From the NCBI GenBank assembly GCA_902777335.1, contig CACYTF010000003.1, positions 1,409 to 65,408 on the forward strand: a stretch of 64,000 nt of DNA, given 5' to 3'. Every line of letters starts with the position of its first letter. Position 1 is the stretch's first letter. Under the pieces are notes generated by a model. That model was not told the origin of the DNA. It did no database searches and saw only the letters and a program-made list of their open reading frames with translations. The translations under genes were made by a program, and so were the position numbers. Shown here one piece after another: positions 8,964 through 16,926 of this stretch. The DNA comes from an uncultured Eubacteriales bacterium (GTDB lineage Bacteria; Bacillota; Clostridia; Christensenellales; Aristaeellaceae).

Positions 8964-9182
8964 ATGGGTTTAAAACCACAAGCCGCGCTTGGCGTGGATA
9001 CCGGGGATCGGGTCACGTTCATCGTCGATGGCAACAATGTCCGCGTCGTCAATTCCACCGTATACGCCCTCATGCGTTTCCAGGAGCAGATGAAGGGCGA
9101 AGCGGAAAAGGCGGGGTTGTTTACCGAGGATGACGTTGCCGCGTGGATCACGCAGTCCCGCAGGGAGGAAGCGGCAGAATGA
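8964..9182 (+). CDS. AbrB-like antitoxin, probably N-terminally truncated
   Basis: 72 residues. GDRVTFIVDGNNVRVVN is the second half of a SpoVT/AbrB swapped-hairpin domain, followed by the helical tail typical of AbrB-type antitoxins (GEAEKAGLFTEDDVAAWI). The usual opening (a KGQITIP-type strand) is absent; the frame begins at LKPQAALGVDTGDRV. The start at 8964 has its GAGGGA site directly abutting the ATG, a poor arrangement, and the palindrome at 8911-8953 sits where the missing start and promoter should be. The stop codon overlaps the start of the downstream PIN toxin (ATGA). I infer a VapB-like antitoxin that has lost part of its DNA-binding domain. Confidence 0.65.
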   Translation: MGLKPQAALGVDTGDRVTFIVDGNNVRVVNSTVYALMRFQEQMKGEAEKAGLFTEDDVAAWITQSRREEAAE

Positions 9183-9580
9183 GGGTCATGCTCGATACCA
9201 ATATCTTCATTTCCGCTGCGCTCTTCCCGAAAGGGCGAGCGGCATTGCAGAAAGCGCTCAATCCGCCCTATGAGCCTGTCGTTTGCGATTATGTAATTGA
9301 TGAACTGCATCGGAAATTCCATGAGAAGTTCCCGGATAAAATCACGGAATTGGACGCTTTCCTGTACATCATTCAGGGCAACATGGAGGTCGTTCCCACA
9401 CCGGAGGAAGAAAATCCTTTCGAAGCGAAGATACGCGACGCGAAGGATCGCCCCATCTTGAGGGCAGCGCTCAATGCCCATGCCGACCTGTTCCTCACAG
9501 GCGACAAGGACTTCCTCGAATCATCGGTAGTCGATCCCAGAATCATCGGTGTTGCGGACTTCCTTGACAACATGGAATGA
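9179..9580 (+). CDS. PIN-domain toxin of the COG1569/VapC type
   Basis: 133-residue PIN-fold protein, a predicted Mg-dependent RNase. The acidic residues are all present: the N-terminal D in MLDTNIFISAAL, E in DYVIDELH, and the pair in AKDRPILRAAL and FLTGDKDFL. The start at 9179 overlaps the stop of the antitoxin-like gene, the normal toxin-antitoxin layout with translational coupling. COG1569 members are annotated as toxin components of type II systems. Whether the toxin is active with the shortened antitoxin beside it is open. Confidence 0.8.
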   Translation: MRVMLDTNIFISAALFPKGRAALQKALNPPYEPVVCDYVIDELHRKFHEKFPDKITELDAFLYIIQGNMEVVPTPEEENPFEAKIRDAKDRPILRAALNAHADLFLTGDKDFLESSVVDPRIIGVADFLDNME

Positions 9581-9632
9581 GGCGTCGGCTTCTCCTTCGG
9601 CGTTCCAAACGGAGCATAGACTTCTGTATCAG

Positions 9633-10643
9633 TTATGCCGAATCCCTTTCGATCAGCTCCGACGGCAGCAATATGCGCTTGGGCAGCGTGTCGTCGCCGC
9701 GGATGCGGCCTACCAGGGTGCGGGCGGCGACGACGCCCATCTGTTCGGCGGGGACGTCGATGGTGGTCAGCGGGGGGTTGGCGTACTGGCTCATCTCGAT
9801 GTTGCTCATGCCGATGACGGCCACCTGCCCGGGCACGGAGATGCCCAGCTGGTAGAAGGCGCGCAGCGCGGCCATGGCCATCAGATCGCTGGCGGCGTAG
9901 AAGGCGGTGGGCAGGCCGCCGGCGCGGTGGGCGTTTTCCACCAGCTTCATGCACAGCTTGTCGTCCCAGGCGCAGTTCAGCACCCATTGGGGCTTAATTT
10001 CCAGGCCCAGCTCGGCCATGACCTCCAGGTAGCTGCGGTAGCGGCGCGAGCGCGTCAGCGGCGCGTCGCCGGTGCTACCGCCGATGAAGCCGATCTGCCG
10101 GTGGCCCTTTCCGTACAGGTACTCCACCGCCATGCGGCTCACGCGGCAGTGGTCGTATTCGATGTTGTCGATGGGCATGTGCCCGGTGTCGATGCCCACG
10201 ATGTGGGGGATGCGGGAGCGCAGCAGCTGAAACAGCGGCGCGCTCAGCGGGCGCATCATCACCAGGCCGTCCAGCCCGGCGCTCAGCAGCCGGTCCAGCA
10301 CCGCGGAGTCGTCCAGCTCCTGCTCGGTCTGCAGTAGCGACACCACGCCCCCCGCCCGCTTCAGCTCCGCCTCGATGCCGCTGAGTATCGACAGATAGTA
10401 GGGGTCGCTGTACTTGCCCCGCGTGGTCGCCAGCAGGCAGCCCACGGACAGCTCCCGCGCGCCGGCCGCCGGCGCGGGGGGCTGTTTTTTCACCAGCGCC
10501 TTGTAGCCCAGCTCGGCCGCGGCGCGCAACACGTTCCGGCGCGTCTCCTCCGTCATCTTGTAGGTCTGGTTGTTGTTCAAAACCCGCGAAACAGTTGCGG
10601 GGGAAACCTGCGCAAGTCGCGCAACATCCCGTATGCTCGCCAT
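9633..10643 (-). CDS. LacI-family transcriptional regulator
   Basis: 336 residues. The N-terminal LacI helix-turn-helix with hinge is clear (SIRDVARLAQVSPATVSRVL, residues 3-22), followed by a periplasmic-binding-protein-like effector domain (about 65-336). The effector is probably a sugar or sugar derivative. Start at 10643 follows GGAGGAG with 8-9 bases; a GTG three codons earlier is too close to that site. The gene is divergent from a carbohydrate uptake operon, and a perfect palindrome of the type bound by LacI proteins lies in the shared promoter region, so it most likely represses that operon until its ligand is present. Confidence 0.92.
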   Translation of the reverse strand: MASIRDVARLAQVSPATVSRVLNNNQTYKMTEETRRNVLRAAAELGYKALVKKQPPAPAAGARELSVGCLLATTRGKYSDPYYLSILSGIEAELKRAGGVVSLLQTEQELDDSAVLDRLLSAGLDGLVMMRPLSAPLFQLLRSRIPHIVGIDTGHMPIDNIEYDHCRVSRMAVEYLYGKGHRQIGFIGGSTGDAPLTRSRRYRSYLEVMAELGLEIKPQWVLNCAWDDKLCMKLVENAHRAGGLPTAFYAASDLMAMAALRAFYQLGISVPGQVAVIGMSNIEMSQYANPPLTTIDVPAEQMGVVAARTLVGRIRGDDTLPKRILLPSELIERDSA

Positions 10644-10681
10644 CGGCCCCACTCCTCCCCTGTTTGGCGGTCTGTGGCTCT

Positions 10682-10711
10682 ATAATAGCGGCAGGCGGGC
10701 CACTTTGTCAA
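10682..10711 (-). promoter_or_regulatory. promoter of the LacI-family gene
   Basis: On the minus strand TTGACA (10706-10711), 18-bp spacer, TATTAT (10682-10687), about 40 bp upstream of the start codon. Confidence 0.6.
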
Positions 10712-10763
10712 GGGTTTTTGAACAAATAATCGGGGCAAAAGCGTGATAATTGTAAAAAAAGCA

Positions 10764-10802
10764 TTGACAAACGCCGGAATTTATGATACTGTTTAGTAAA
10801 CA
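10764..10802 (+). promoter_or_regulatory. promoter and LacI-type operator of the carbohydrate operon
   Basis: TTGACA at 10764-10769 with candidate -10 elements GATACT (10785-10790, 15-bp spacer) or TACTGT (10787-10792, 17-bp spacer). Directly overlapping is TGTTTAGTAAACA (10790-10802), a perfect palindrome with a central G, the form expected of a LacI/GalR operator. Its position over the -10/start region fits repression by the divergent regulator. Confidence 0.7.
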
Positions 10803-10826
10803 ATAACCGGTACGGAGGCGAAACAC

Positions 10827-12089
10827 ATGCGTTTTATACTGATCGGCGCCGGACAGCGCGGCATGATCTACGCGCGGTGCATACAGGAGCGGGGCCATGA
10901 GATCGCCGCCGTCGCGGAGCGGGACGCCCAGCGGCGCAAGGCGGCGCGCCAGGCCTTCGGCATACCGGAGGAGCGCTGCTATGAATCCGGCGAGCGGCTG
11001 CTGGCGCAGCCCCGCATGGGTGACGCGGCGATCATCGCCACGATGGACCGGGATCACTACGGCCAGGCCATCCCCGCCATGGAGAAGGGCTATCACCTGC
11101 TGCTGGAAAAGCCCATATCGCCCATCCCGGAGCAGTTTTTGGAGATCGAGGCGACGGCCCACCGGCTGAAGCGCCATGTGGCGGTGTGCCACGTGCTGCG
11201 CTACGCGCCGTTCTTTATGGAGATCAAGCGGCTGCTGGACGCGGGCGCCATCGGCAAGGTGGTCACGATCCAGCACAACGAAAACATCGGCAACTTCCAC
11301 TTCGCCCACTCCTTCGTGCGCGGCAACTGGCGGCGCAAGGCGGATTCCAGTCCGCTGATCATGCAGAAGTCCTGCCACGACATGGACCTGCTGGTGTGGC
11401 TGGCGGGCAGCGGCTGCAAGCGGGTGGCCTCCTTCGGCGAGCTGACCTATTTCAAGGCGCAGAACGCCCCGGAGGGCGCGGCCAAGCGCTGCGCGGACTG
11501 CCCCCGAAGCGACAGCTGCCGGTTCAGCGCCTATTCCTGCTACCTGCCGATCGCCGGCTGCTGGCCGGCCTCGGTGCTCAGCGGAGACCAGAGCGAGGCG
11601 GGACTGCGCGAGGCCATACGCACCGGCCCCTACGGGCGCTGCGTGTATCATTGCGACAACGACGTGTGCGACCATCAGGTGACGGTGCTGGAATTCGACA
11701 ACGGCGTCACCGCCACGTTCAACCTCAGCGCCTTCACCGACCGGATCGCCCGCACGCTGAAGATCATGGGCGAGGACGGCGAGCTGCGCGCCAGCGAGGA
11801 AATGAACACCATCGAGGTCATACCGTTCTCCTCCAACGCCCAGGCGAAGGCCGAGATCCGGACGATCCATCCGGCCCTGGCCGCCAGCGGCCACAGCGGC
11901 GGCGACGCCGGCATCGTGGACAGCTTCCTGAAGATGCTGGAGGCCGGCGGGGGAGAGACCGCCACGGACATCAGCCGCTCGGTGGAGAGCCACCTGATGG
12001 CCTGCGCCGCCGAGGAGGCCCGCGTCACCGGCGCGGTGGTGGAGATCGCCGACTTCCGGCGGCGGCACGAAGGGGGCGCCGGCGCATGA
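10827..12089 (+). CDS. Gfo/Idh/MocA-family oxidoreductase
   Basis: 420 residues. The N-terminal Rossmann fold has GAGQRGMIYA (residues 6-15) for NAD(P) binding, and EKPIS at about residue 95 carries the conserved lysine of the family. A Cys-rich insertion CADCPRSDSC plus CSYLP-type segment at about 220-240 is seen in a subset of these enzymes and could bind metal. Likely oxidises or epimerises a sugar, inositol or amino-sugar derivative imported by the transporter encoded downstream. First gene of the operon; GGAGG site 10 bases before the ATG; its stop overlaps the next start (ATGA). Confidence 0.9.
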   Translation: MRFILIGAGQRGMIYARCIQERGHEIAAVAERDAQRRKAARQAFGIPEERCYESGERLLAQPRMGDAAIIATMDRDHYGQAIPAMEKGYHLLLEKPISPIPEQFLEIEATAHRLKRHVAVCHVLRYAPFFMEIKRLLDAGAIGKVVTIQHNENIGNFHFAHSFVRGNWRRKADSSPLIMQKSCHDMDLLVWLAGSGCKRVASFGELTYFKAQNAPEGAAKRCADCPRSDSCRFSAYSCYLPIAGCWPASVLSGDQSEAGLREAIRTGPYGRCVYHCDNDVCDHQVTVLEFDNGVTATFNLSAFTDRIARTLKIMGEDGELRASEEMNTIEVIPFSSNAQAKAEIRTIHPALAASGHSGGDAGIVDSFLKMLEAGGGETATDISRSVESHLMACAAEEARVTGAVVEIADFRRRHEGGAGA

Positions 12090-13321
12090 CCCGGGAACGG
12101 CTTGAGCGGCTGCTGGCGGTGACGGGCCCCATCGCCCCGGAGGGCATCGAGGCCTTCATCGGCGACCTGGAGTGCGGTGAGCGCGAGCTGCTGCCGGCGG
12201 AGGTCCTGAGAAGGACGCTGGACGAAAACCGGGTGCCGGAGGACGGGCAGGCGCGGCTGCTGGGGGCGCTGGACGCCGTCAACGCCGTGCCGGAGCTGGT
12301 GGAGCTGGCCCACGTCATGGCCCAGGACGCGCCGCGGGCGCAGCTGCGCTGCGAGGCGTGCGAGTTCAGGGCGCCGGAACCGAAGTGCCTGACCGGCTTT
12401 GCCCGGGACGCCTTCGCGTTTCTGTACACCCAGCTGTGCGTCGTCGAGGGCCGGAAGGCGCTGCGGCGGCGGGGCGTGCCGGAAATCTACGACCGGGACA
12501 TCCCGGAGCGCATGACGCGCAAGCAGCTGGCGAAGTTCGCAAAGACCGGGGACATCCGCTTCGACGACTACCCCTGGGACATGAACTTCTACTGCTGCAG
12601 CATATTCCTGCTGGACCGGTTCTATTTCATCCCCTACCGCTGGGGGGACGAGCCCGAGGCCTGGCGGGACGATCAGACGGGACGCGTGGTCGCCCTGTGG
12701 CGGGGCGGCGTGAAGGTCCGCCGGGACGGCCAACTGGACGGCGTGAACGGCGTGTTCGACGCCGGCGCCTTCAAGACAATGCGGGTCGAGACGCCCGATT
12801 CCGTCACCGGGAACCCCGTATCGCCGGAGGGGCGCATCCGCCCGGACCCGGTGACGCTGGACAGATCCCGCTGGCGCAGGGTCCTTGAAGCGGGTGACTA
12901 CCTGCTGGCGCTGCACATCCCGGGCGGGGCGGGCTACACGCCCGAGCGGGTGCGCCGTTCCTGCGAGCTGGCGCTGGCGTTCTACGACAGGTACTATCCG
13001 GAATACGCCTACAAGGGCTTTTGGAGCGAGTCCTGGCTGTACGACCCGGCGCTGGGCGACATGCTGGGCCCGGAGCGGAACATCACCAGGGTGCAGCGGC
13101 AGTTCTACTGCTACCCCACGATGGAGGGCGACGAGATGACCCGCCTGGAGGTGCTGCACGACGCCCACGCGGACTACACCCGAATGCAGCCGAGGACGAC
13201 GCTGGAGAAGCTGCTGTTCGCCGCCTGGGACCGGGGCGAGCTGCGGCACACCACGGGCATGTTCCTGCTGCGGGAGGAGGTCCCGCTGGTGGGAACGGAC
13301 CCGTATCGAAGGGAGGCCTGA
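12086..13321 (+). CDS. acyltransferase-domain protein (NAT_N / GNAT_C type)
   Basis: 411 residues. The pattern of an N-terminal helical domain and a GNAT-like C-terminal region (SWLYDPAL, YCYPTMEGDEMTRLEVL, and an ending rich in HTTGMFLLREE) matches proteins annotated as acyltransferase-domain proteins with paired N-acyltransferase N-terminal and GNAT-like C-terminal domains. Substrate unknown; operon context with the oxidoreductase and sugar transporter suggests acylation of, or processing of, the imported carbohydrate (inference). Start ATG 12086 overlaps the upstream stop; a longer open frame to the left is just the other frame of the oxidoreductase gene. Confidence 0.75.
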   Translation: MTRERLERLLAVTGPIAPEGIEAFIGDLECGERELLPAEVLRRTLDENRVPEDGQARLLGALDAVNAVPELVELAHVMAQDAPRAQLRCEACEFRAPEPKCLTGFARDAFAFLYTQLCVVEGRKALRRRGVPEIYDRDIPERMTRKQLAKFAKTGDIRFDDYPWDMNFYCCSIFLLDRFYFIPYRWGDEPEAWRDDQTGRVVALWRGGVKVRRDGQLDGVNGVFDAGAFKTMRVETPDSVTGNPVSPEGRIRPDPVTLDRSRWRRVLEAGDYLLALHIPGGAGYTPERVRRSCELALAFYDRYYPEYAYKGFWSESWLYDPALGDMLGPERNITRVQRQFYCYPTMEGDEMTRLEVLHDAHADYTRMQPRTTLEKLLFAAWDRGELRHTTGMFLLREEVPLVGTDPYRREA

Positions 13322-13324
13322 ACG

Positions 13325-14311
13325 GTGGACAATAGCGGAACATGCGGCAGCCGGCGCGGCTTCATACAGGAGCTGCGGCACAACCGGACGCTGTACATCA
13401 TGTGCGTGCCGGCGCTGCTTTTGCTGATCCTGTTCGCCTATCTGCCGATGGGCGGCATGTACATGGCCTTCACCAAGTACAACGTGGTGGACGGCATATT
13501 CGGTTCGCCCAACGTGGGCCTGGACAACTTCCGGTACTTCCTGACCGGCAACCCCTACGCCTGGAACGCCATCAAGAACACGCTGATCATCAACTTCTGG
13601 GGCATCATATTCGGCATCGTATTCCCGGTGTCGCTGGCGATCTTCATGAACGAGATGCGCACGGGCCTGTTCAAGCGGGCGGCCCAGAGCGCCATGTTCT
13701 TTCCGTACTTCCTCAGCTGGGTCGTGGTCGGGGCCATACTCTACGGCTTTCTGACCTCCAACTTCCGCGTGGACCGGAAGACCGGCGAGCTGGTCGTCAC
13801 CGGCGCCAACGGCGTGATGAACCGGATCCTGATGGCGCTGGGGCGGTCGCCGGTCCGCTGGTACGCCGAGCCGAAGTACTGGAAGCCCATCATCATCATG
13901 CTGGACGTGTGGAAGTGGGCGGGCTACAACTCCATCATCTACATGGCCGCCATGGCGGGCTTCGACAAGGCGCTGTTCGAGGCCGCCACCATCGACGGCG
14001 CCAGCCGCTTCCAGCAGATACTCCACCTGACGCTGCCGATGCTGAAGCCGAACATCGTGATACTGGTGCTGATGAGCATCGGGCGCATCTTCTTCGGCGA
14101 CATGGGCATGATCTGGGGCGTCGTGGGCCAGAACAGCACGGTGCTGGACGAGGTCAACGTCATCGACACCTACGTGTACACGTCGATGCGCTCGATGGGC
14201 TTCGGCTTCAGCACGGCCATCGGCCTGTGCCAGAGCGTGCTGGGCCTGATCCTGATACTCTTCGCCAACGCCGCGGCCAAGAGGATCAACGACGGGGAGG
14301 GATTGTTCTGA
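13325..14311 (+). CDS. carbohydrate ABC transporter permease, LplB-type
   Basis: 328 residues, six predicted membrane segments. MetI-like permease fold with the EAA loop (EAATIDGASRFQQILHLTLP) in the cytoplasmic loop that contacts the ATPase. The N-terminal LPMGGMYMAFTKY segment is typical of LplB/YtcQ-system permeases for oligosaccharides. GTG start at 13325 with GGGAGG 8 bases upstream. The stop overlaps the start of the second permease. No ATP-binding subunit is encoded in the operon, as usual for this group, which shares an MsmX-type ATPase from elsewhere. Confidence 0.92.
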   Translation: MDNSGTCGSRRGFIQELRHNRTLYIMCVPALLLLILFAYLPMGGMYMAFTKYNVVDGIFGSPNVGLDNFRYFLTGNPYAWNAIKNTLIINFWGIIFGIVFPVSLAIFMNEMRTGLFKRAAQSAMFFPYFLSWVVVGAILYGFLTSNFRVDRKTGELVVTGANGVMNRILMALGRSPVRWYAEPKYWKPIIIMLDVWKWAGYNSIIYMAAMAGFDKALFEAATIDGASRFQQILHLTLPMLKPNIVILVLMSIGRIFFGDMGMIWGVVGQNSTVLDEVNVIDTYVYTSMRSMGFGFSTAIGLCQSVLGLILILFANAAAKRINDGEGLF

Positions 14312-15240
14312 TGAATAGCCCGTATGATCGCTACATGGCCAGGCCCCGGCACATGCGCATCAGCCGGTCGGACATCTGGGTGAAGGTGCTGGCCTACGCG
14401 GTGGTGGGCCTGTTCGGGCTGATCTGCCTGTACCCGCTGCTGCTGACGGTCACGGTCAGCTTCACGCCCGAGAGCGTGATCGCCTCCGACGGCTACCGGC
14501 TGATCCCCCGCGCCTGGACGCTGGACACCTACACCTACATATTCGCCCACAGCGGCGCGCGGATACTGCGCTCCTACGGCGTCACGGTGCTGGTCACGGT
14601 GGTGGGCACGCTGGGGGCCATGCTGATCACCTGCATGATCAGCTACGCCATATCGCTGAAGGAGATGCGCTACCGCAACGTGATCGCGTTCATCTGCAAC
14701 TTCACCAGCATCTTCTCGGCGGGCCTGGTGCCCTGGTACGTGGTGTGCGTGAACTGGTACCACCTGCGCGACTCCATATTCGCGCTGATCATACCGGCGA
14801 TGTTCAGCGTGTGGAACATGTTCCTGATGCGCACCTACTTCAAGACCATATCGGTCAGCCTGTACGACGCGGCGAAGATCGACGGCGCGGGGCACTGGAC
14901 CATATTCTTCCGCATCGCGATGCCGCTGTCCAAGACGGCGCTTCTGACCGTGGGCATGATGTACGCGCTGGCCTACTGGAACGACTGGTGGCACGCGCTG
15001 ATGTTCGTCAGCGACCGCAACCTCTACCCGCTGCAGTACTACCTGTATTCGATCGTCTCCAACGTGAACGCCATCTCCTCCGGCCGGGTGCCCGCCGGGG
15101 CGGCGGCCAGCATACGGCTGCCCGCCGAGACGGTGAAGATGGCCGTCACGATCATCACCATCGGCCCCATACTGTTCCTGTATCCCTTCGTGCAGCGCTA
15201 CTTCGTCCAGGGCATCATGACGGGCGCCGTGAAGGAATGA
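14311..15240 (+). CDS. carbohydrate ABC transporter permease, YtcP/LplC-type
   Basis: 309 residues with six predicted membrane helices and an EAA-type loop (DAAKIDGAGHWTIFFRIAMP). FTPESVI and NDWWHAL are typical of the second permease in LplABC systems. Pairs with the preceding permease as a heterodimer in the cytoplasmic membrane. The ATG at 14311 overlaps the previous stop (TGATG), implying translational coupling. A longer left extension in this frame is a shadow of the first permease. Confidence 0.92.
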   Translation: MNSPYDRYMARPRHMRISRSDIWVKVLAYAVVGLFGLICLYPLLLTVTVSFTPESVIASDGYRLIPRAWTLDTYTYIFAHSGARILRSYGVTVLVTVVGTLGAMLITCMISYAISLKEMRYRNVIAFICNFTSIFSAGLVPWYVVCVNWYHLRDSIFALIIPAMFSVWNMFLMRTYFKTISVSLYDAAKIDGAGHWTIFFRIAMPLSKTALLTVGMMYALAYWNDWWHALMFVSDRNLYPLQYYLYSIVSNVNAISSGRVPAGAAASIRLPAETVKMAVTIITIGPILFLYPFVQRYFVQGIMTGAVKE

Positions 15241-15296
15241 TCCCAACGATTGAAGGCGGCCCGGCCGCTTGAGATAAGAATAAAGGAGGGTATCCC

Positions 15297-16757
15297 ATGA
15301 AAAAGTTCCTGTCGCTTATGCTGGTCCTTGCGCTGACGCTCTGCCTGGCGCTGCCCCTGGTCGCCCACGCCGAGGCGCTGGAGGAGATCACCATTCTCTA
15401 TCCCGGTGAGGAGACCGACGAGATGGCCAACTTCATCAACGGCCCCTTCGCCGAGAAGGTGAAGGCGGAGCTGAACATGAAGGTCAATATGCGCTACCTG
15501 TCCTGGGCGGACTACTGGGATCAGAAGCAGCTGATGCTGGCCGCCAACGACCCCATCGACCTGTACTGGGACGGCCTGCCGGACCTGTCCTCGATGGTGA
15601 ACAACAAGGAGGCCCAGCCCCTGGACGAGCTGCTGGCCAAGTACTGGCCCGAGTCGATGAAGGACGTGCTGCCCGAGAGCCAGATGGCCGGCGGCAGGAT
15701 CAACGGCGTGCAGTACGGCATACCGTCCGCCTACGCGCCCTCCTCGGCCATGTATCAGTTCGTCTGCCTGCGGCAGGACCTGCTGGAGCAGGTGGGCATG
15801 ACCGAGGTCAAGACCGCCGAGGACCTGCGCGAGTTCGCCCTGCGCGTGCAGGAGCAGCTGCCCGGGTTCAAGGGCCCCGCGGACATCATCTTCAAGCCCC
15901 TGACCCGCAACTTCGCTGAGGAGCAGTACACCTGGGTCGCCTCCCAGGACCTGGTGGTGTTCGGCGAGGAGAGCAAGAAGGCCTACAGCTACGCCCACAC
16001 CAAGGCCTTTGAGGACGTGGCCAGGTTCAACCGCGAGATGTACCTGGACAGCCTGTACGGCGACGAGCTGTCCATCAAGTACAACGAGCGCGACAGCCGC
16101 ATGCAGACGGGCCTGTACCTGTGGGTCGAGGGCTCGCTGGGCAAGGAGAACGAGATCGGCAACAGCGTGAAGACGGCCGACCCGAACGCGGTGCTGAAGA
16201 ACTACCTGCTGGCGCCGGAGAAGCCCCGCTACATCAACGCCACCGGCGGCGAGGTGCTGTGCATCCCCTACTCCGCGAAGAACCCCGAGGGCGCGCTGAA
16301 GTTCCTGGCGTGGCTGTGGGGCAGCCAGGACAACTACCTGTTCTGCCTGTACGGCGAGAAGGGCAAGGACTGGGATCTGGATGAGAACGGCCGCCTGGTG
16401 AAGCTGTCCGAGACCGCCCAGGGCGACGGCTACTTCTACGAGTGGATGTTCCGCAACGCCAACTACCAGGTGTTCGACGGCGAAGTGACCGACGAGTACA
16501 TCGACATGTATCAGCACTGGGACGACGAGGCCATCCCGTCGGCCATGCTGGGCTTCGCCTTTGACAACACCGGCTACGAGGCCATCGAGACCGCCTGCAT
16601 CGAGGCCTACAAGAAGTTGGCCCCGATCCTCTACGGCTATGTGGATTTCGACACCGAGTATCCCCAGGCCATCGCCGAGCTGGAGGCCGCCGGCATCAAC
16701 GACTACGTCGCCGAGGTCAACCGCCAGCTGGAGGCGTTCCTGGCCAAGAACGCGTAA
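15297..16757 (+). CDS. extracellular solute-binding protein, LplA/DUF3502-type
   Basis: 486 residues with an N-terminal signal peptide (MKKFLSLMLVLALTLCLALP, probable cleavage after AHA). The single Cys in the signal lies in LTLC, not a convincing lipobox, so a lipoprotein anchor is doubtful; if it is not a lipoprotein the retention mechanism is unclear for a Gram-positive-type cell. The body is a type 1 solute-binding protein; the C-terminus (DTEYPQAIAELEAAGINDYV) matches the DUF3502-like tail of LplA relatives. It would bind the oligosaccharide and deliver it to the two permeases. GGAGGG site upstream; a hairpin terminator follows. Confidence 0.9.
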   Translation: MKKFLSLMLVLALTLCLALPLVAHAEALEEITILYPGEETDEMANFINGPFAEKVKAELNMKVNMRYLSWADYWDQKQLMLAANDPIDLYWDGLPDLSSMVNNKEAQPLDELLAKYWPESMKDVLPESQMAGGRINGVQYGIPSAYAPSSAMYQFVCLRQDLLEQVGMTEVKTAEDLREFALRVQEQLPGFKGPADIIFKPLTRNFAEEQYTWVASQDLVVFGEESKKAYSYAHTKAFEDVARFNREMYLDSLYGDELSIKYNERDSRMQTGLYLWVEGSLGKENEIGNSVKTADPNAVLKNYLLAPEKPRYINATGGEVLCIPYSAKNPEGALKFLAWLWGSQDNYLFCLYGEKGKDWDLDENGRLVKLSETAQGDGYFYEWMFRNANYQVFDGEVTDEYIDMYQHWDDEAIPSAMLGFAFDNTGYEAIETACIEAYKKLAPILYGYVDFDTEYPQAIAELEAAGINDYVAEVNRQLEAFLAKNA

Positions 16758-16774
16758 GCGACAGACCCGTGACC

Positions 16775-16818
16775 CGGGGACCGGCTCGCCACAGGGCGAA
16801 CCGGTCCCCGATTCTTTA
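16775..16818 (+). terminator. terminator of the carbohydrate operon
   Basis: Inverted repeat GGGACCGGCTCGCC / GGGCGAACCGGTCCC around a short loop, followed by a modest T-rich stretch (ATTCTTT), 20 bp after the solute-binding protein gene. Confidence 0.65.
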
Positions 16819-16839
16819 CCTTCATAAAACAGAATTGTC

Positions 16840-16868
16840 TGCACACAGTCGCTTCTGTGTGCTATAAT
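16840..16868 (+). promoter_or_regulatory. extended -10 promoter of the oxoamine synthase gene
   Basis: Perfect TATAAT at 16863-16868 preceded by TGC (extended -10). A weak -35, TGCACA, lies at 16840-16845 with a 17-bp spacer. Confidence 0.6.
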
Positions 16869-16926
16869 GGCAATATATTGGGGGCACTGCCGTCGGCCGC
16901 GGGGCCCCGCCGGGGAGGAGAACGCA

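Noticed and set aside
15297..15380. Lipoprotein signal in the solute-binding protein
   Set aside because: The only Cys is inside the hydrophobic core (LTLC) without small residues at -1 and -3; a type I cleavage after AHA fits better.
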